From Earliella scabrosa (Eukaryota > Basidiomycota > Agaricomycetes > Polyporales > Polyporaceae): 64,000 nt of DNA. The notes below the pieces were generated by a model. It was not told the origin of the DNA, did not search any database, and worked only from the letters and a program-made list of their open reading frames with translations. The stretch's first letter is position 1. Each line of letters opens with the position of its first letter. A program made the translations under genes and the position numbers. Where the stretch lies: positions 992,001-1,056,000 of the forward strand of contig JABYQQ010000017.1 in NCBI GenBank assembly GCA_022605405.1, given 5' to 3'. Of the stretch, positions 23,616 to 34,776 are shown in pieces.

Positions 23616-24230
23616 TCAATCTCGCGATTCCAAGTTACCAGGAGCCATGGAAGTGCGCACCTTCTTCGCCTCTAGGGCGACTTGAAGCCGTGCGCGCGCC
23701 GATTGAAGCTTGGACTCGATATCGAGACTCTTCTTCTTGAGGGTGTCAAGGTCCTCGGCGAGCTGATCCATCCTCTTTGCCGTCTTGCGTTGCCCTTCTT
23801 GGCTCGCTTCCTGATTGGTCTGAAGCTGGTCTTGAACGGCAACTACAGAAAATGTACTGACAGTCAGCACTTCGTCTATGGGTGTAGGGAAGGTGTCGAA
23901 CACAAGCTCTCTGCGGCCGTGGCAGCAACAGAAGGGGACGCGGGGACCGGGCCCACGCGTTCAGAGCCATGGTCCAGGAATGGATCGTCCTTGTCGACCT
24001 CTTGATCGGCTTCGACAGTGGTCTGAGGTGCACCGGTTAGTGCACTTCGCGACGGAAACCAAGAGTTCGTGAGTACGATCGTATGATAAGGATGCGGTGT
24101 GTGATGACTCACTGTTGCTGAATGTTCTCCTCAGATGCCGTGTTGGGAGACATGTTGGCGTCGGCTTCGTTGTTAGCCAACTCATCGTGCGGTGGAAGAG
24201 TAGGCGGCGTTGTAGATACAGTATCCATCT
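23616..24230 (-). CDS. Coiled-coil orphan, 3' part resolved
   Basis: The last exon (23616 to about 23857) encodes a charged coiled coil with heptads (DQLQTNQEASQEG, KRMDQLAEDLDTLKKKSLD, LQSARARLQVALEAKK) and stops at 23616. It joins across a 47-nt intron (gtgttc...gtcag) to an acidic exon (VEADQEVDKDDPFLDHG, 23905-24012). A further upstream exon rich in Thr/Pro/Asn ends in a good gtgagt donor near 24112, but its phase does not match the next exon, so a frameshift, a missed exon or an alternative splice must be invoked. No family is recognised; the architecture suggests an oligomeric scaffold. Confidence 0.4.
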
Positions 24231-24505
24231 GGAGAAGCCTAGGGGTTGTAGTAGAGGGGGGTGTGGGTGCCCTAAGTATGCCGACCCAGAGCATGTCTGT
24301 TATATGGGCGGATAGCATCAATCACCCAATTACTGGTATAGTTCCCGCGGTTATCGCCTCATATGGCAATTGACTGATATAGCACACATGCCCTTCCAGC
24401 GCACACCAAATCCAGACATGCCTCGAATTAGGATGTTCTGTCTTCAGATCTCACGGTCGCATATATTCGTGGGGCCACCTGATCCGCTCGAGAACCCCCT
24501 CACTC

Positions 24506-26340
24506 ATGCGACACAGGCCCCGGACCAGCCCTATGCCGCCCAATTCAGATTCTAGTTCAGAAGGCGAGGGCCCCGGGACGGAGTCGACTATCAGCCTCAC
24601 GGTACTCCCACCGCAGAATGACGAGACCTCGACGCCGCCGATAGCGACACCACCCCAAAATGAGACGCCGTTGAGACGCAGTGCCCGGCAGCATGCTGCC
24701 CAGACTAGATCTCTTCCATACTCCGGTCGTGGAAGCGCCATGCTAGCAGGTGCGCGAAGAGAATTCACCGTCAACGTCACTGTCATTGTGCCTGGTCCCC
24801 TCCACGCACATGATGCATGCTGCCTTGGTCCCATCCAAGCAGATACCCTGCGCTATCCTCCCATCCTATCCGACCCCGGCTTCCTGCTGATCTCCATGAC
24901 CGTGCCGATCTTAGGTCTTCCCGCCAGTGGTCCAGATCTCACGCTGTCAACTGTGAGTTCTATCTTCCGGTGGGGCGGGCGGGTTGATGACCGGCGACGT
25001 GTAGCAATGCTGGTTTTGTAGACAGGGTGGATACGTGCTCGTCTGCAGCGTGTGTAACACGACCGCTGGATGCATCACCCATGACGGCGTATCAGGATGC
25101 TTTCCTTCATCTACGACGTGGACATGCCCGAGATGTTATGAGAACCGGCACCTACCTCTTCCGGTGAGCAACGTTTAAGTCTATCGCAGTGTATGTCAAC
25201 CTGACATTGCTACTACAGTATCCAGTTCCTGTGCCTGTCGCCGGAGTGGGCGACGATGGCATGAGTACAACACCTCTAGTACTATACCAAGCTTACCTGG
25301 CTGAGGGTGAAGATTTCAGCGTCCAGGCTTCGTCCAGCTCGATCCTCACCGGTATGGTGAAGAGTCGCTTCATTGGACGGGTATAATATGTGTGCTTGAT
25401 ACCGGCGTCACCTAATCTCATATGTTCCCTACGCAGGAGCACGGCTTGCTCGTGCTAGATCGACCATTCCATGACCTGGCAGATCGAGTAACCACACGGG
25501 AGCTGAAACGCGATAGGGCTACCTTAAGCGCATTCTGTTGGTAAGCTCGAGCCCTATCCGTCATCCTCTATCCTTGATGACAAGTTACTTCAGCTCCCGA
25601 CAGTGTGATGCTATCGTTGTTTTGAACACGCACTCCAGCACAGCGGACGGCGGTCTCATGTACGGTAGGAACAAGACAACCAGTCTACCGGTTGTAAGCA
25701 CCTATTCCAATGCCCGCGTTTCTGATCTCAATGAGGCCGAAGATTATGGATTATCTTCTAGGGGAGGAGTTCCCTCATAGAAGCCTCAGGAAGACGGTTC
25801 TGTTTATCTTATCATGCGGAGCCTTCGTTGAGCACTCTGTCGCTGAAATACGATCGATGAGGTGCCTTATTTATCCATTCAAACTCTCACAAAGCTCTCA
25901 ACCACCACAGCTCGCGTTTCTCAGCCGTATTTGCATTCGGTGCCCCGATCTTGGACCCGATCCTAGTCACCTCTCAGTTTGTGACGAGTATAGTCGACTA
26001 CTATTGCTTTGGGCAGGAACCTTTATGGACAGCGATTCATCGAACGCTCAAACAAGAGGTCATGAAGCACACGTCCATATACATCGGCTCGGAAGACACC
26101 GTGCAGAGAATTGCCGACGCTCCCTGGCGGCGGAAGCCGAACGGCGAGGACGTGCGATGCTGTGAACAGGTGGCAAAGTATATGGGTACAAGCCGTGAAG
26201 GCAGGATCAGGTTTCGTTGCCGGGTTGCGGGTCATGTGGGAACACGGACCTTCTATCTTGACCCGATGCCATCCGTGCCTTATGTGCGAAGATTCTGGGG
26301 TGGAAGAGGTGGTCCTAGATACATGATATCCTATTGTTGA
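24506..26340 (+). CDS. Orphan with Cys-rich module and caspase/CHAT-like core, 499 aa
   Basis: Seven exons (24506-24952, 25026-25163, 25219-25380, 25437-25540, 25594-25693, 25743-25861, 25911-26340) join with GT-AG borders and exact phases into 499 aa. Residues 1-60 are acidic and Pro/Ser-rich. Residues 150-190 carry a Cys-rich, possibly zinc-binding unit (C156xxC159, C165, C174, C183PRC186). Residues 289-308 read as a hydrophobic strand leading to His297 followed by a Gly pair (AIVVLNTHSSTADGGL). Residues 335-345 form another strand leading to Cys342 (TVLFILSCGAF). Strand-His then strand-Cys, 45 residues apart, is the arrangement of caspase-fold (clan CD) and CHAT peptidases. The fold assignment is my inference; no substrate is known. 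It could equally be an unrelated Rossmann-like fold. Confidence 0.65.
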
Positions 26341-27736
26341 TTCAGTCGGATATAGCAGTATTCGGGCGATCTTCGATATATGATATTTGCAATTGATCTG
26401 AATCTCCGTATCAATATATCTATGCTCTTGGACGGCGGCGAACGGTGAGCCGTTACAACGAGGGAGGGACCCGAGATGCGTACGACGGCGGGCACGCTCA
26501 ACCCGGTGCTATGCGCTATCGCGATCTTAGACCCGGAACGATGACGTACCAGCGTTGATTTCCAGAGCTAGATTTTGCAAGTGTTCCGTGCGAGCTCGGG
26601 ACAAGTGAAGTCCCCTGTATATTTCTTGGCGCGGCGCGAACGAGCTATACGCGACGCGCCGCCGACATCAAGGCCGCGCTCGCCCGTATCTGTCTCACCG
26701 GATTAAGCTTACGCCTCGCAGGCCGCGCAAGAGCGACAGCGCTGAGAGAGGTGGTGACAGGCACGGGGTGGAGGGGTTGGCTGCCGGGGCACATCGCACA
26801 AGGACGGGATGGATCGCCCGGATGGCGAGTGGCGTGGGATGGGGCGGGCGAGGTATGACGCGGGAAAAGGGCACATTGGGTGCGGAAAACAGAGCGGAGC
26901 ACATCTACCCGCTCGACAAGTCGAAATTTGCCTACAGCTGGCTCGTGTCTGGGTTGTGGCGATATCTCGAAGGAGCGGGAGACTATGTCGTGCACGGAAT
27001 GGGCGTGTTTGGCATGGTTTGCTTAAATCACGAGGGAGAAGGGCGGGTGAGCGAGGATTAATGCTGGCCATCATGCGGGATCCAGGAGGTTCGTGGGAGA
27101 GGGCGACGGTGTGAGTGTTCGAGCGGGGCAAGTCCGACGATGACGGTGAGAATGGCCGAGGCCGACTTGTGAGCCAGGTTACCGCGGTGAAGCGTGCATG
27201 GTGATTCAATCAGGCATCTTCAATCCAGCTGTGGTAGACGGCGTGGAGGAGTGGGATCGGCTGGCCACGTGGGGGGGACGAGAATGGTATCGATAAAAAC
27301 ATGCCGCCACTCGCCGCAAGAGAATGGCTCAGAGTCGTTGTCTCCATAGACGAAGGTGACCGAAAGCAAGAGAGCAAGAGCGGTCCAGACAGGAGAACCT
27401 CCTGGGCGGAGAGGGCCTAAATGTGAATTCGGTTAGGCTGAGCAGAACATCCCCAACGTAGGACGAAGACGCACCTGAAGAACCACTAGTTGGGCGGTGG
27501 GCCCGGCGACCAGTCTATGGCTTCAGGATAGTCTACACGCGACATCACGCTAGCAGAGAAGTTGTCTTGAGAGTATTACGCCCATACGATACCCACGAGT
27601 TAGGTACGTCGATGTAGTTAAGTCAATGAACCAAGGAGAATAATAGCGCCGTCGCCCTGCTTATGTAACGGCGTGTCTTCCAGCTCCCGCCAACAACCCG
27701 CCAACATCAGACTCTCATTTACATATCTCTACCTCA
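26341..27736. other. Intergenic, no gene recognised
   Basis: Open frames on the minus strand around 26645-27209 (up to 166 codons) are Pro/Arg/Ser-rich with no start context, splice sites or motifs, and look like GC-driven chance frames. Confidence 0.45.
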
Positions 27737-28250
27737 ATGCCATCGGTCGTCTCACCCAGTCGCAAGCCGAAATGGTGCTCGGATCAGAATGTGAACGACT
27801 CCGAGGTTGAGGCCAATGCGGAGAAGGAAGAGGCCAGCGAGGAGGAATCGCAAAGGGCAAAGCGTCCACGCCTCCACAGAGATACTAATCTCCAGTGTGC
27901 GGTGTATACATGTGGGCTACGGTGAGTGGGTAATAGGCGTCCGCATTGCATATGCATTCCTCATGGGATTCCACCTCGGCGCACTCTTCAGCTCGAGATC
28001 ATCGCCGCGCTCGTGGAGCGGCACCACAAGATCTGCAGCGTGCACGTATAATCCGTTCTATCCCCAAACCGGTACCGCCTGACACTCTGAATAGCACTCC
28101 AACCTCATGGTCTTGGCAGAGACAAGTCCAACGCGCTACTGCCAACCTGTCAGCTCACTATATACCCATGCACATCGCTACCCCCTGGAGCACGAGCCAT
28201 TTCCGCGAGGCCGTTGGACCCCTAGGCTTCCTTGATCGTGTCGTATCTCC
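27737..28250 (+). CDS. Putative small orphan, structure tentative
   Basis: An ATG at 27737 opens an acidic, Lys/Glu-rich exon (NDSEVEANAEKEEASEEESQ, then KRPRLHR, a nuclear-signal-like patch) that ends at a gtgagt donor near 27921. A plausible second exon after an acceptor at about 28000 contains LEIIAALVERHH, and a third starts near 28122. The phases of exons 1 and 2 do not agree in the most natural frames, so the model is tentative. It converges with the minus-strand gene that ends near 28158. Confidence 0.3.
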
Positions 28251-29000
28251 GAGGTGCATGTTTCGCTTTAGGCCACCCACAGCGTCGCCCCGCTCTTCCG
28301 CAGCGGCCTGTTGACCACCGACCTCTCTTCTCTGTACAACCCCTGTACGTTCATGGGTCTTCAGTCTCTCGCGCGGCGGCTGCTGTCTCATGCAGATCGG
28401 CTCCGACGACTCGTCACCGATGATCCCGAAGGAGTCATGCCGGTCGGGCGACGCAAGGCTTCCAGGAAAGATGTGAACGCTCCCCAAGAGAGAGGGAGGA
28501 CATTCGCGTGCAGTGGTGTCGTTCTCGTTTATCTCTGGAACAGACACTGACACCGCGTCTCTGTCACTTTTGAGATGTTCAACCACACGATCCGCCTCTG
28601 ACCAGACAACCGGCTCTCGCGCATGCCCTCGAACAAGAGGATAAAGTTCCTCTGGGTGCTGCTCATGTACACCTTTAGTTAGCGCTTCGGCCGCCAAGGG
28701 AGCGGTCGTTGGGAGGTCTGTGATGGCGCGTGCGTGCGCGCTGAAGACCTTGCAGCTCCAGCCTCCAGAAAGTGCCCACGCTCGAGCGACTAACGCTGAC
28801 AATAGACTCCCGACGGGCTTGCCCATCTTGTCCTTCACCGGGAAGGAGAGTTCTTTCAGCAGTGGGAGGGCACGATCCGCGGTGCCGTTCGTGGGGGATA
28901 CTCGCGAATGTATCTGTTCGACAATATCCTTAATAGACCATCCACTCGCCTTCTGAATTAGACCGGTTGATTCGATCCACCTATAACAATGCATACCGGG
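28158..29000 (-). CDS. Orphan on minus strand, long open frame
   Basis: One minus-strand frame stays open for 293 codons across 29039-28158. The internal ATG at about 28994 starts a natural-looking protein (GLIQKASGWSIKDIVEQIHS, LPLLKELSFPVKDKMGKP). Two in-frame candidate introns with good borders interrupt it (28763-28813 and about 28600-28676); splicing them would give a smoother protein (ITDLPTTAPLAAEALTK, then ADRVVEHLKSDRDAVSVSVP). The 3' quarter is Arg/Gly-rich and may be beyond the true end. No domain is recognised. It is divergent from the F-box-like orphan at 29218. Confidence 0.4.
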   Translation of the reverse strand, partial: PGMHCYRWIESTGLIQKASGWSIKDIVEQIHSRVSPTNGTADRALPLLKELSFPVKDKMGKPVGSLLSALVARAWALSGGWSCKVFSAHARAITDLPTTAPLAAEALTKGVHEQHPEELYPLVRGHAREPVVWSEADRVVEHLKSDRDAVSVSVPEINENDTTARECPPSLLGSVHIFPGSLASPDRHDSFGIIGDESSEPICMRQQPPRERLKTHERTGVVQRREVGGQQAAAEERGDAVGGLKRNMHLGDTTRSRKPRGPTASRKWLVLQGVAMCMGI

Positions 29001-29217
29001 GTGACATCCCGCGCTTATGGAAGGTTGCACATACGGCAATTACTTCTTTGGAACTGTGAGTATCACCACGCACTGCGTTTCGCCAGTATATATATGGGGG
29101 CGACCAGACCATGGTCAACGACTCCTGAACTACTCTCAATAGCAGACAGTCAACGATTCCGGTACGTGGTTTGGTTCGCTTTGCTGTCAAGTTCATTCGT
29201 TAACAAGCTAAACCAAG

Positions 29218-30512
29218 ATGATGGCGACCCTAGTGCATCTCATGCGAGAGCCAGACGTCGCTACAGCCATCTTCGATGAAAGCTCCGCTCAATCGCTTTG
29301 CAGGATGGCCCGAGTATGCCACACGGTCGCTCATGCACTTGCGCACTACTTCAACGATGCCTTCGACATCAATCGCACTCTTCTACACTATTTTGAAGAC
29401 CCTATAGCCTTCCGTTGTCTCCAGGCTCGTACTGCGACACTCATATCTGGTCCAACAGCGCTCTCGTTCTTCAACAGAAGAGCACCTGTAGGCAAACTCG
29501 AGTTATACGTTCACTTCCGGCATCGCCGGGAGGTTGCTCGATGGCTACTAGAACATGGGTATCAATTCAGCCCGGCCTCGCAACAAGACGCGGATTTTGA
29601 ACTCGCGGCCTCTCAAGCATTGTCTGAGAACTGCGGACCTCTCATTGCCGGCGTGTCCGTCGTGTTCGACTTTGAGCGGCGGACCATCGGCGAGAGGCCC
29701 CCGTCCAAGGTTAAGGTCATTGTCGCAAATAACGCTCCTATCGAGGTGATACTCGGTTTCCATCACAGTCAGTCGATCTAGTGCCCATACAGGATCATAT
29801 ACATGCTCATCTATCTCGCTGCAGCCGGCGTCATGAATGTGATCAATTACGAGCGGGCATATTGTCTCTTCGCTTACGCAACACTTGAAGCCCGGGTGTC
29901 ACTGCGCAGCTCGTCTTGTCGAGAGCAACCTGAGGGAGGTGGAGAAAGTGTCACCGCACTGGGGCACGATCTCCACCTCCTCGAGCGTCTCCCTGACGTT
30001 CATCACCATCTTCGGCCGTCGTTTCACCTTGGGTCGCGGTGGTTAGATGACGCAGCAAGTTGGGTGTTACCTCTGAATACTCGAGGGATAACCGCTCCTC
30101 CACCACTGAATCCTCAATCGTCTCCGTTGCCGCATGATCCAAGCTCTGTTTGCAACTGGGAAGTGCGACACACACTTCGAGATGGTGTTATCATGCACTA
30201 CGAAGTCGTGAAAAGCGAGCTTCTGAGGTACCGGTACCTAGTCACCGAACCTGACACCGCGAATTTGCTGGCTACATACCTCGATTCCAAACTCAAGCAA
30301 GAGCGTTACAAAGCGAATGCGGAACAAGATATATGGAGATTGTGCGTGATGTGACAGAGTTGTCCCAAGACGTCTAATCATTGAAGCATTGTCCTTCCAG
30401 CCACGACGCTAACCTGGGCCATATATGTCGCCGCTTGTTCTATGAGTGCATGGAACGGAGACGATCTTGGGGCACTGATCGTAGCGAAGACATTCTTCGA
30501 TGGTTTAGGTAG
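29218..30512 (+). CDS. Basidiomycete family of unknown function, 392 aa
   Basis: Exons 29218-29767, 29825-30341 and 30401-30512 join in phase to 392 aa. The N-terminus resembles a degenerate F-box-like helical region (SAQSLCRMARVCHTVAHALA). The middle is alpha/beta (TATLISGPTALSFFNRR, KLELYVHFRHRREVARWLLEHGY). The intron falls exactly before GVMNVINYERAYCLFAYATLEAR, a block I recognise from a large family of uncharacterised Agaricomycete proteins annotated as hypothetical or F-box-like. The last exon (HDANLGHICRRLFYECMERR) gives a better ending than reading into the intron. Presumed cytosolic; no enzymatic motif is seen. Confidence 0.7.
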
Positions 30513-30827
30513 AGGCGAGAGGTGATGGGGTCGATCATAGGGTGCCGAGATGCAGTACTTTGTGGGCGACACGCCGTGTGTTAATAATGCGCTTTGGCTG
30601 TGTCGCAGGTGACAAGAGCTTGGATAGAGGGGTGAATGACATATGTACATGAAGGCGATTCTAAGTGAAGATGGCGGCCGCTCTCTGTCATATGGGGTCT
30701 AGAGCCTGAGGCCTGAGGCCCGAGGAGCTGGCCCCTCCAGGTGCGGGTAAGAGATCTAGACCTAGACGAGAAGCGGACGTGAGAGCGGATCATGAGTCAG
30801 AGATGTGAAATCTCACGGCGCCGATCG

Positions 30828-31540
30828 GCCCGGCGTAGCGCCTGCTGGCGCGAGCTCGACTGCTGCTCTCAACCTCGTTTTCCGCTGTGCCTCGATGGAT
30901 CCCGGAAGAGTGTACGTTTCTATCCCACCCCTCTTGACGTATGCACGCTGAGTTCTCAGCACCAGGTCAGCGCAGCGCGATGAAGACGTCAAGGACGGTG
31001 CTTCGTGTTTCGATGCCGCCAACTTAGCGGCCTGGTTTGAGGCGAAGCGCAGATTCAGGGAGGCGGGTTATCGCATGGTGTCTCAGACCACGCTGCAGGC
31101 AAGTGCCTCCCTTGATTAATCCTCCGTCTGTAACGAATCATCTTGCGCAAACAGAACGACCCAGGCACGGACAATGAGCAAGCGACGAACGATATCTTAC
31201 GTATGGAGCACACCGATGCTGGCATCGCTTTACTGGTCGCCACGCTCCACCTTCTACAAGGCTCTTCTAGGGTGATTTTGCTTTGTACGCCACCAGAGTC
31301 CCGAGCTGAGGGCCCTTCAGTCGGGCAGTATTCCATTTGAAGACCTCTCCGCGATCTTGCCGGACGCCATACCATCACTTTCCCTCGCCTTGAAGATGAA
31401 TCAAGATCAGCTCAAACTTCAGTCCGATGCTATTGGCATCGTGTTGTCTTATCTTCAAGAGGAGCGCAGAGTGCTGAAGGAGAAGCACGCGGTTTGGACC
31501 ACGAGCTCGTCATGCTCGCCCGAGACTTGTGCGTATCCGC
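30828..31540 (+). CDS. Unknown family, copy B (inverted copy of 455-1178)
   Basis: This plus-strand segment matches 455-1178 (minus) over about 710 bp including non-coding parts, from ggcccggcgtagcgc at 30828 to ccacgagctcgtc at about 31510. It preserves the same peptides: AAWFEAKRRFREAGYRMVS, NDILRMEHTDAGIALLVATLHLLQ and QLKLQSDAIGIVLSYLQEER. Differences are mostly substitutions. One donor usable in copy A is lost here, and the GC donor gcaagt is retained. Function unknown. Because both coding and intron sequence are shared, the copies arose by DNA duplication. Confidence 0.55.
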
Positions 31541-31945
31541 AATCCAGTCGGTAGTGACATTCGTGGAATACTTTTTGTCATGTCTACTGTACATGGTCGT
31601 CATGTGTAGGCAGTACCAAACGCATGCGCACGGGGCGTACGCCTCGCCAGTCCCAAGTTGAAACGGGAGATGTTGTGCCACTCCGCCGATCACGGAGACC
31701 TGCGGCGTCAGCTCATGTTCAGATCACAGTCCCGATTTGGAACATTCCCTGATTGGATGGATCTTCAGATTCCCATCCCCTACGAGTGTCATCTGGTAAT
31801 ATGCGGATCTGGGGTTTCCTCGCGGAACGCTAACCTCGTAAAGTATTTCCCTACGTATAAAGATCCTTGGGTTAATAGTCGCGACAGAATCTAGCTATAT
31901 TGTCAAGCCCCCCGTAATACGAGTACTCCGATTGCCGATCACTAA

Positions 31946-32879
31946 ATGACTTGCAACGTGAGTCACCGTGCTTGGCTTTCCCATGTTCGGGAGGCTCATG
32001 ATCATGCTTACCAGGGGCAGCGATTTCGCTGGGGAATCCACCATCCACATGACAGCTACCCTTACTTCCGCTTCGAAGTCATTCAACCAGAACCTGGAAT
32101 AGTAGCTCCCACTTCGGGCGTCCTCAATTCAGTACGCATGTTTCAACTCAGCGTGCTAAACTGGATGACGAGGCGTCGTTTAGCGTCACCGATGCCCCTC
32201 TGCGGAATGCGGACAGCATTACGTCCATCCGTCAACACGCCTCTCCACGGAAATTCGACAGCACTGCTATGTCCCAGCGCCAACAACCTGCAACCATAAT
32301 GGCGCCGCGGCGCCGAGCCCCAGCTACACCGACATGCACATGTGCATCAATCCTTCGTTGTTGTGAGTACGGTACCTCGTCTACTAGTTGTCGTTATGTG
32401 ACGAACCTGTACTAGGCACTTAGGCACTTATCCTCGGCTAGATGGCAAGCATTCGCCGAGCAGTATCGATGTACTACACGCGTGCAGCGTTGGCGGTGCA
32501 GATCCTCATCCCCAAAGCTTTGCCGCAACGGGCAGCATCGCCACTGATATGCGCGATGAAACGCAGCGAGAAGGTTCCCTTAAGGCCGAGCCAGCGTCCA
32601 CCGACCTCGCCTACGCGGATATTGACGTAGGGATGGGTGAGGAACAGGCAACAGCAACGGTCGACAGAGATGAGTTGGAGTCTTCTATCTCATCGGTTGA
32701 GTATCATTTCATACAGGTGCGAACACTTCGTGGTTACTACTATGTTCTGATTGAAGTCTAATGACTATTCCCAGCCCAATCGAGTGACACGATATAGGCG
32801 CAAGCGTTCTCGAGGGTGTCCTCCTCGTTCTATGATCCACACGTGGAAACTAGACCATGCCTCCACCAAGATTGAGTAG
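31946..32879 (+). CDS. Cys/His-rich orphan, 237 aa
   Basis: Exons 31946-31957, 32015-32131, 32184-32362, 32416-32716 and 32775-32879 are in phase and give 237 aa. The third exon contains RHRCPSAECGQHYVHPSTRL and then RQHCYVPAPTTCNHNG, a Cys/His-rich stretch compatible with one irregular C2H2 finger. The middle is acidic and Ser/Thr-rich; the end is basic (RVTRYRRKRSRG). The first intron is 57 nt without stops, so retention would insert 19 residues including HRAWLSHVREAHDH, itself finger-like. The 400 bp upstream (31541-31945) hold another Cys/His frame (YECHLVICGSG) that may belong to an earlier exon. A nuclear, DNA-binding role is guessed, not shown. Confidence 0.5.
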
Positions 32880-33825
32880 ACCCTCGAGCGAGATATGTTG
32901 TAGACACTCGCATAAGCAGCGTGCCAATCGCTCGAGATATCTGTAAAGACGCAAATCTTTCAATCACTCTACTATCTTGTAGTCTCTAGATCATACCTGG
33001 CCGTAGGCTTCAGCACGACTTCCCGGTACCTCCAAAGCGCCCTACAAGTCGAGATTTGTAGCTTGCTGTCGGTTGGACATACTGCGAGAGCGTATAGCAA
33101 GGCAGCAGAGACGAGTAGGCGAAGAACATCCGCTCTGGAGAGTTCGAGTGTACGTGCACGGTATGGCATATGATACTCTACACACATGTTTGCATAGATG
33201 GCCTCATATGGCCGTTATCAGCTGGTAGACAACACTGCTGGTTCCAGGAGCCTGTCTCTCTACATCATAACGTCACGTCGCAACACTGCCCGAAGGGGTT
33301 CATCGCCGAGTGCTGCGCACGCATAACAGCTGACACACCATACCGTTCACGCTAGGACGCTTCCAGAAATCTCTCAATAGACTGAGCTGACACGCCGCTG
33401 CAGACCACGGTGTTTTGTTCACAGGCCTGTGCGAATCTCACATCAGACTTCGACTACTAACTACCGCTCACTGTATCCGAGTGGCACAGGGGCTGCACAT
33501 CGAATAGGGTCCGGTCTCAGTGACCAAGCCAGCCCTTCTTTCGGGAAGTGTCTCATCGGTACATATTCCGGCGATCGGTGACGGGAGATCTCACCCGTGA
33601 GTATGAAATTCCCCGCGGACATCCTACTGCCATTAGCCGAGTGGCAAAATTGCGACGCAGGTGGTGGGATGCTGGGCTCCCGCCGCCCCGAGCTAATGTC
33701 TAAGAATGAGCGAGCGTCGAGTCGCTACATGCATGGGCAGGATCTATCACGGTACCGCAGTACCCATGTGCAACAGTTCCTCCTCTAGCCCGATTCTATA
33801 GCTTCCCTGCGCTCCTATACACTGT
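32880..33825. other. No closed gene
   Basis: A minus-strand frame at 32972-33163 encodes a short peptide with a hydrophobic segment (VLRLLVSAALLYALAVC) that could be the start of a small secreted or membrane protein; downstream exons are not clear. The rest shows nothing. Confidence 0.25.
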
Positions 33826-34572
33826 TCAATCGGATCCTTCCAGGATTGGTATGGCACTTACACGACGACGCTGCCTTTGGATCCTCTGATCAACCTTTCT
33901 AATCTCCCTCCTGAGTTCGTTCTGTTCTTTACTGTGCATGCGCTGAGATCTATTCAGTGCGGCTGTCGCTCTCGACATTTGCTTCTTCGCGTCCTTCACT
34001 GATTCGCGCTGTGTGCACAGTTGTCGGTTCAAGAGGGAGGCCTCTTGGTGCAAATGGGCCGCCCGCGCTCGTGTCGTGAAGTAACTGTCCATCATCTGGG
34101 CGATCAGCCGGCGGTGAGACAAGTTGCAGCTGCTGAGGTGTTCAAGCACAGTCGGCGTGATACTCTCTTCCGTGAACTTTCTGAGCTGATGCAGCGCTCG
34201 GTCTAGGTGAGACTACCCGGGAGGTTCGTGAGTGCGGGCAGTCAAATGCTCTGTGCCTAGACCCACCTCAATCTCAGCATACCTTGCCCCAGCCTGGGTG
34301 TCGTCTACACTGTGCCCGTTCGGCACTGGGGTGGGGATACACGTCTTGTTGACCACCACGGGAAACAGTCTTGTTGCGATGGTCGCCGCCTGCTTGCAGC
34401 TCGCGCAGAGGAAGGTACTGGTTAAACAGACATCACATAGAACGTGACCTGAGTATCGGGAGCTATGAGCACGAGTATGAGTTAGAAATCTAACGCTCTA
34501 CATACCGCAATTGAGCAGTATTGGCCGAGCGGTCGGCTCCACTAGGTCAGCACCGCACGCTACGCAATCCAT
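33826..34572 (-). CDS. RING finger plus coiled coil, Zip3/HEI10/RNF212-like
   Basis: Exons 34506-34572 (ATG at 34572), 34263-34448 and 33826-34202 join in phase to 209 aa. The first 40 residues form a complete C3HC4 RING: C3xxC6, C22-G-H24, C27xxC30 and C37xxC40, with no spare loops. The second half is a long charged coiled coil (QEASLLNRQLCTQRESVKD, NRSQRMHSKEQNELRREI). An N-terminal RING followed by a coiled coil in a protein of about 200 aa is the layout of the Zip3/RNF212/HEI10/CST9 SUMO and ubiquitin ligases that mark meiotic crossover sites. RING presence is clear from sequence; meiotic function is inference, and other small RING-coiled-coil E3 ligases are possible. The second intron uses a weak donor (gtctag). 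Confidence 0.7.
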
Positions 34573-34776
34573 GTGGCTGGAGTGAGATGGGAGCGAGAGC
34601 TCGCTCGAGAGACTCTATATATGTTCAACGTTTGTTCTCGAATCTACAGAAAATGACTCAGCGTTCGTCAGAATCGCGGCCTTCCGGAGGGAGTTCCCGA
34701 AAACGGCAGTCTCTGAAAGTGGAATGCCACACGTCATAAGCATATATTAGCACCTGCCCCATTGCCTATACGAGGA

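Noticed and set aside
31946..32014. A second zinc finger (HRAWLSHVREAHDH) in the 237-aa gene
   Set aside because: The peptide lies inside a segment with perfect gtgagt and ttaccag borders, so it is most likely intronic. It is recorded only as a retention possibility.
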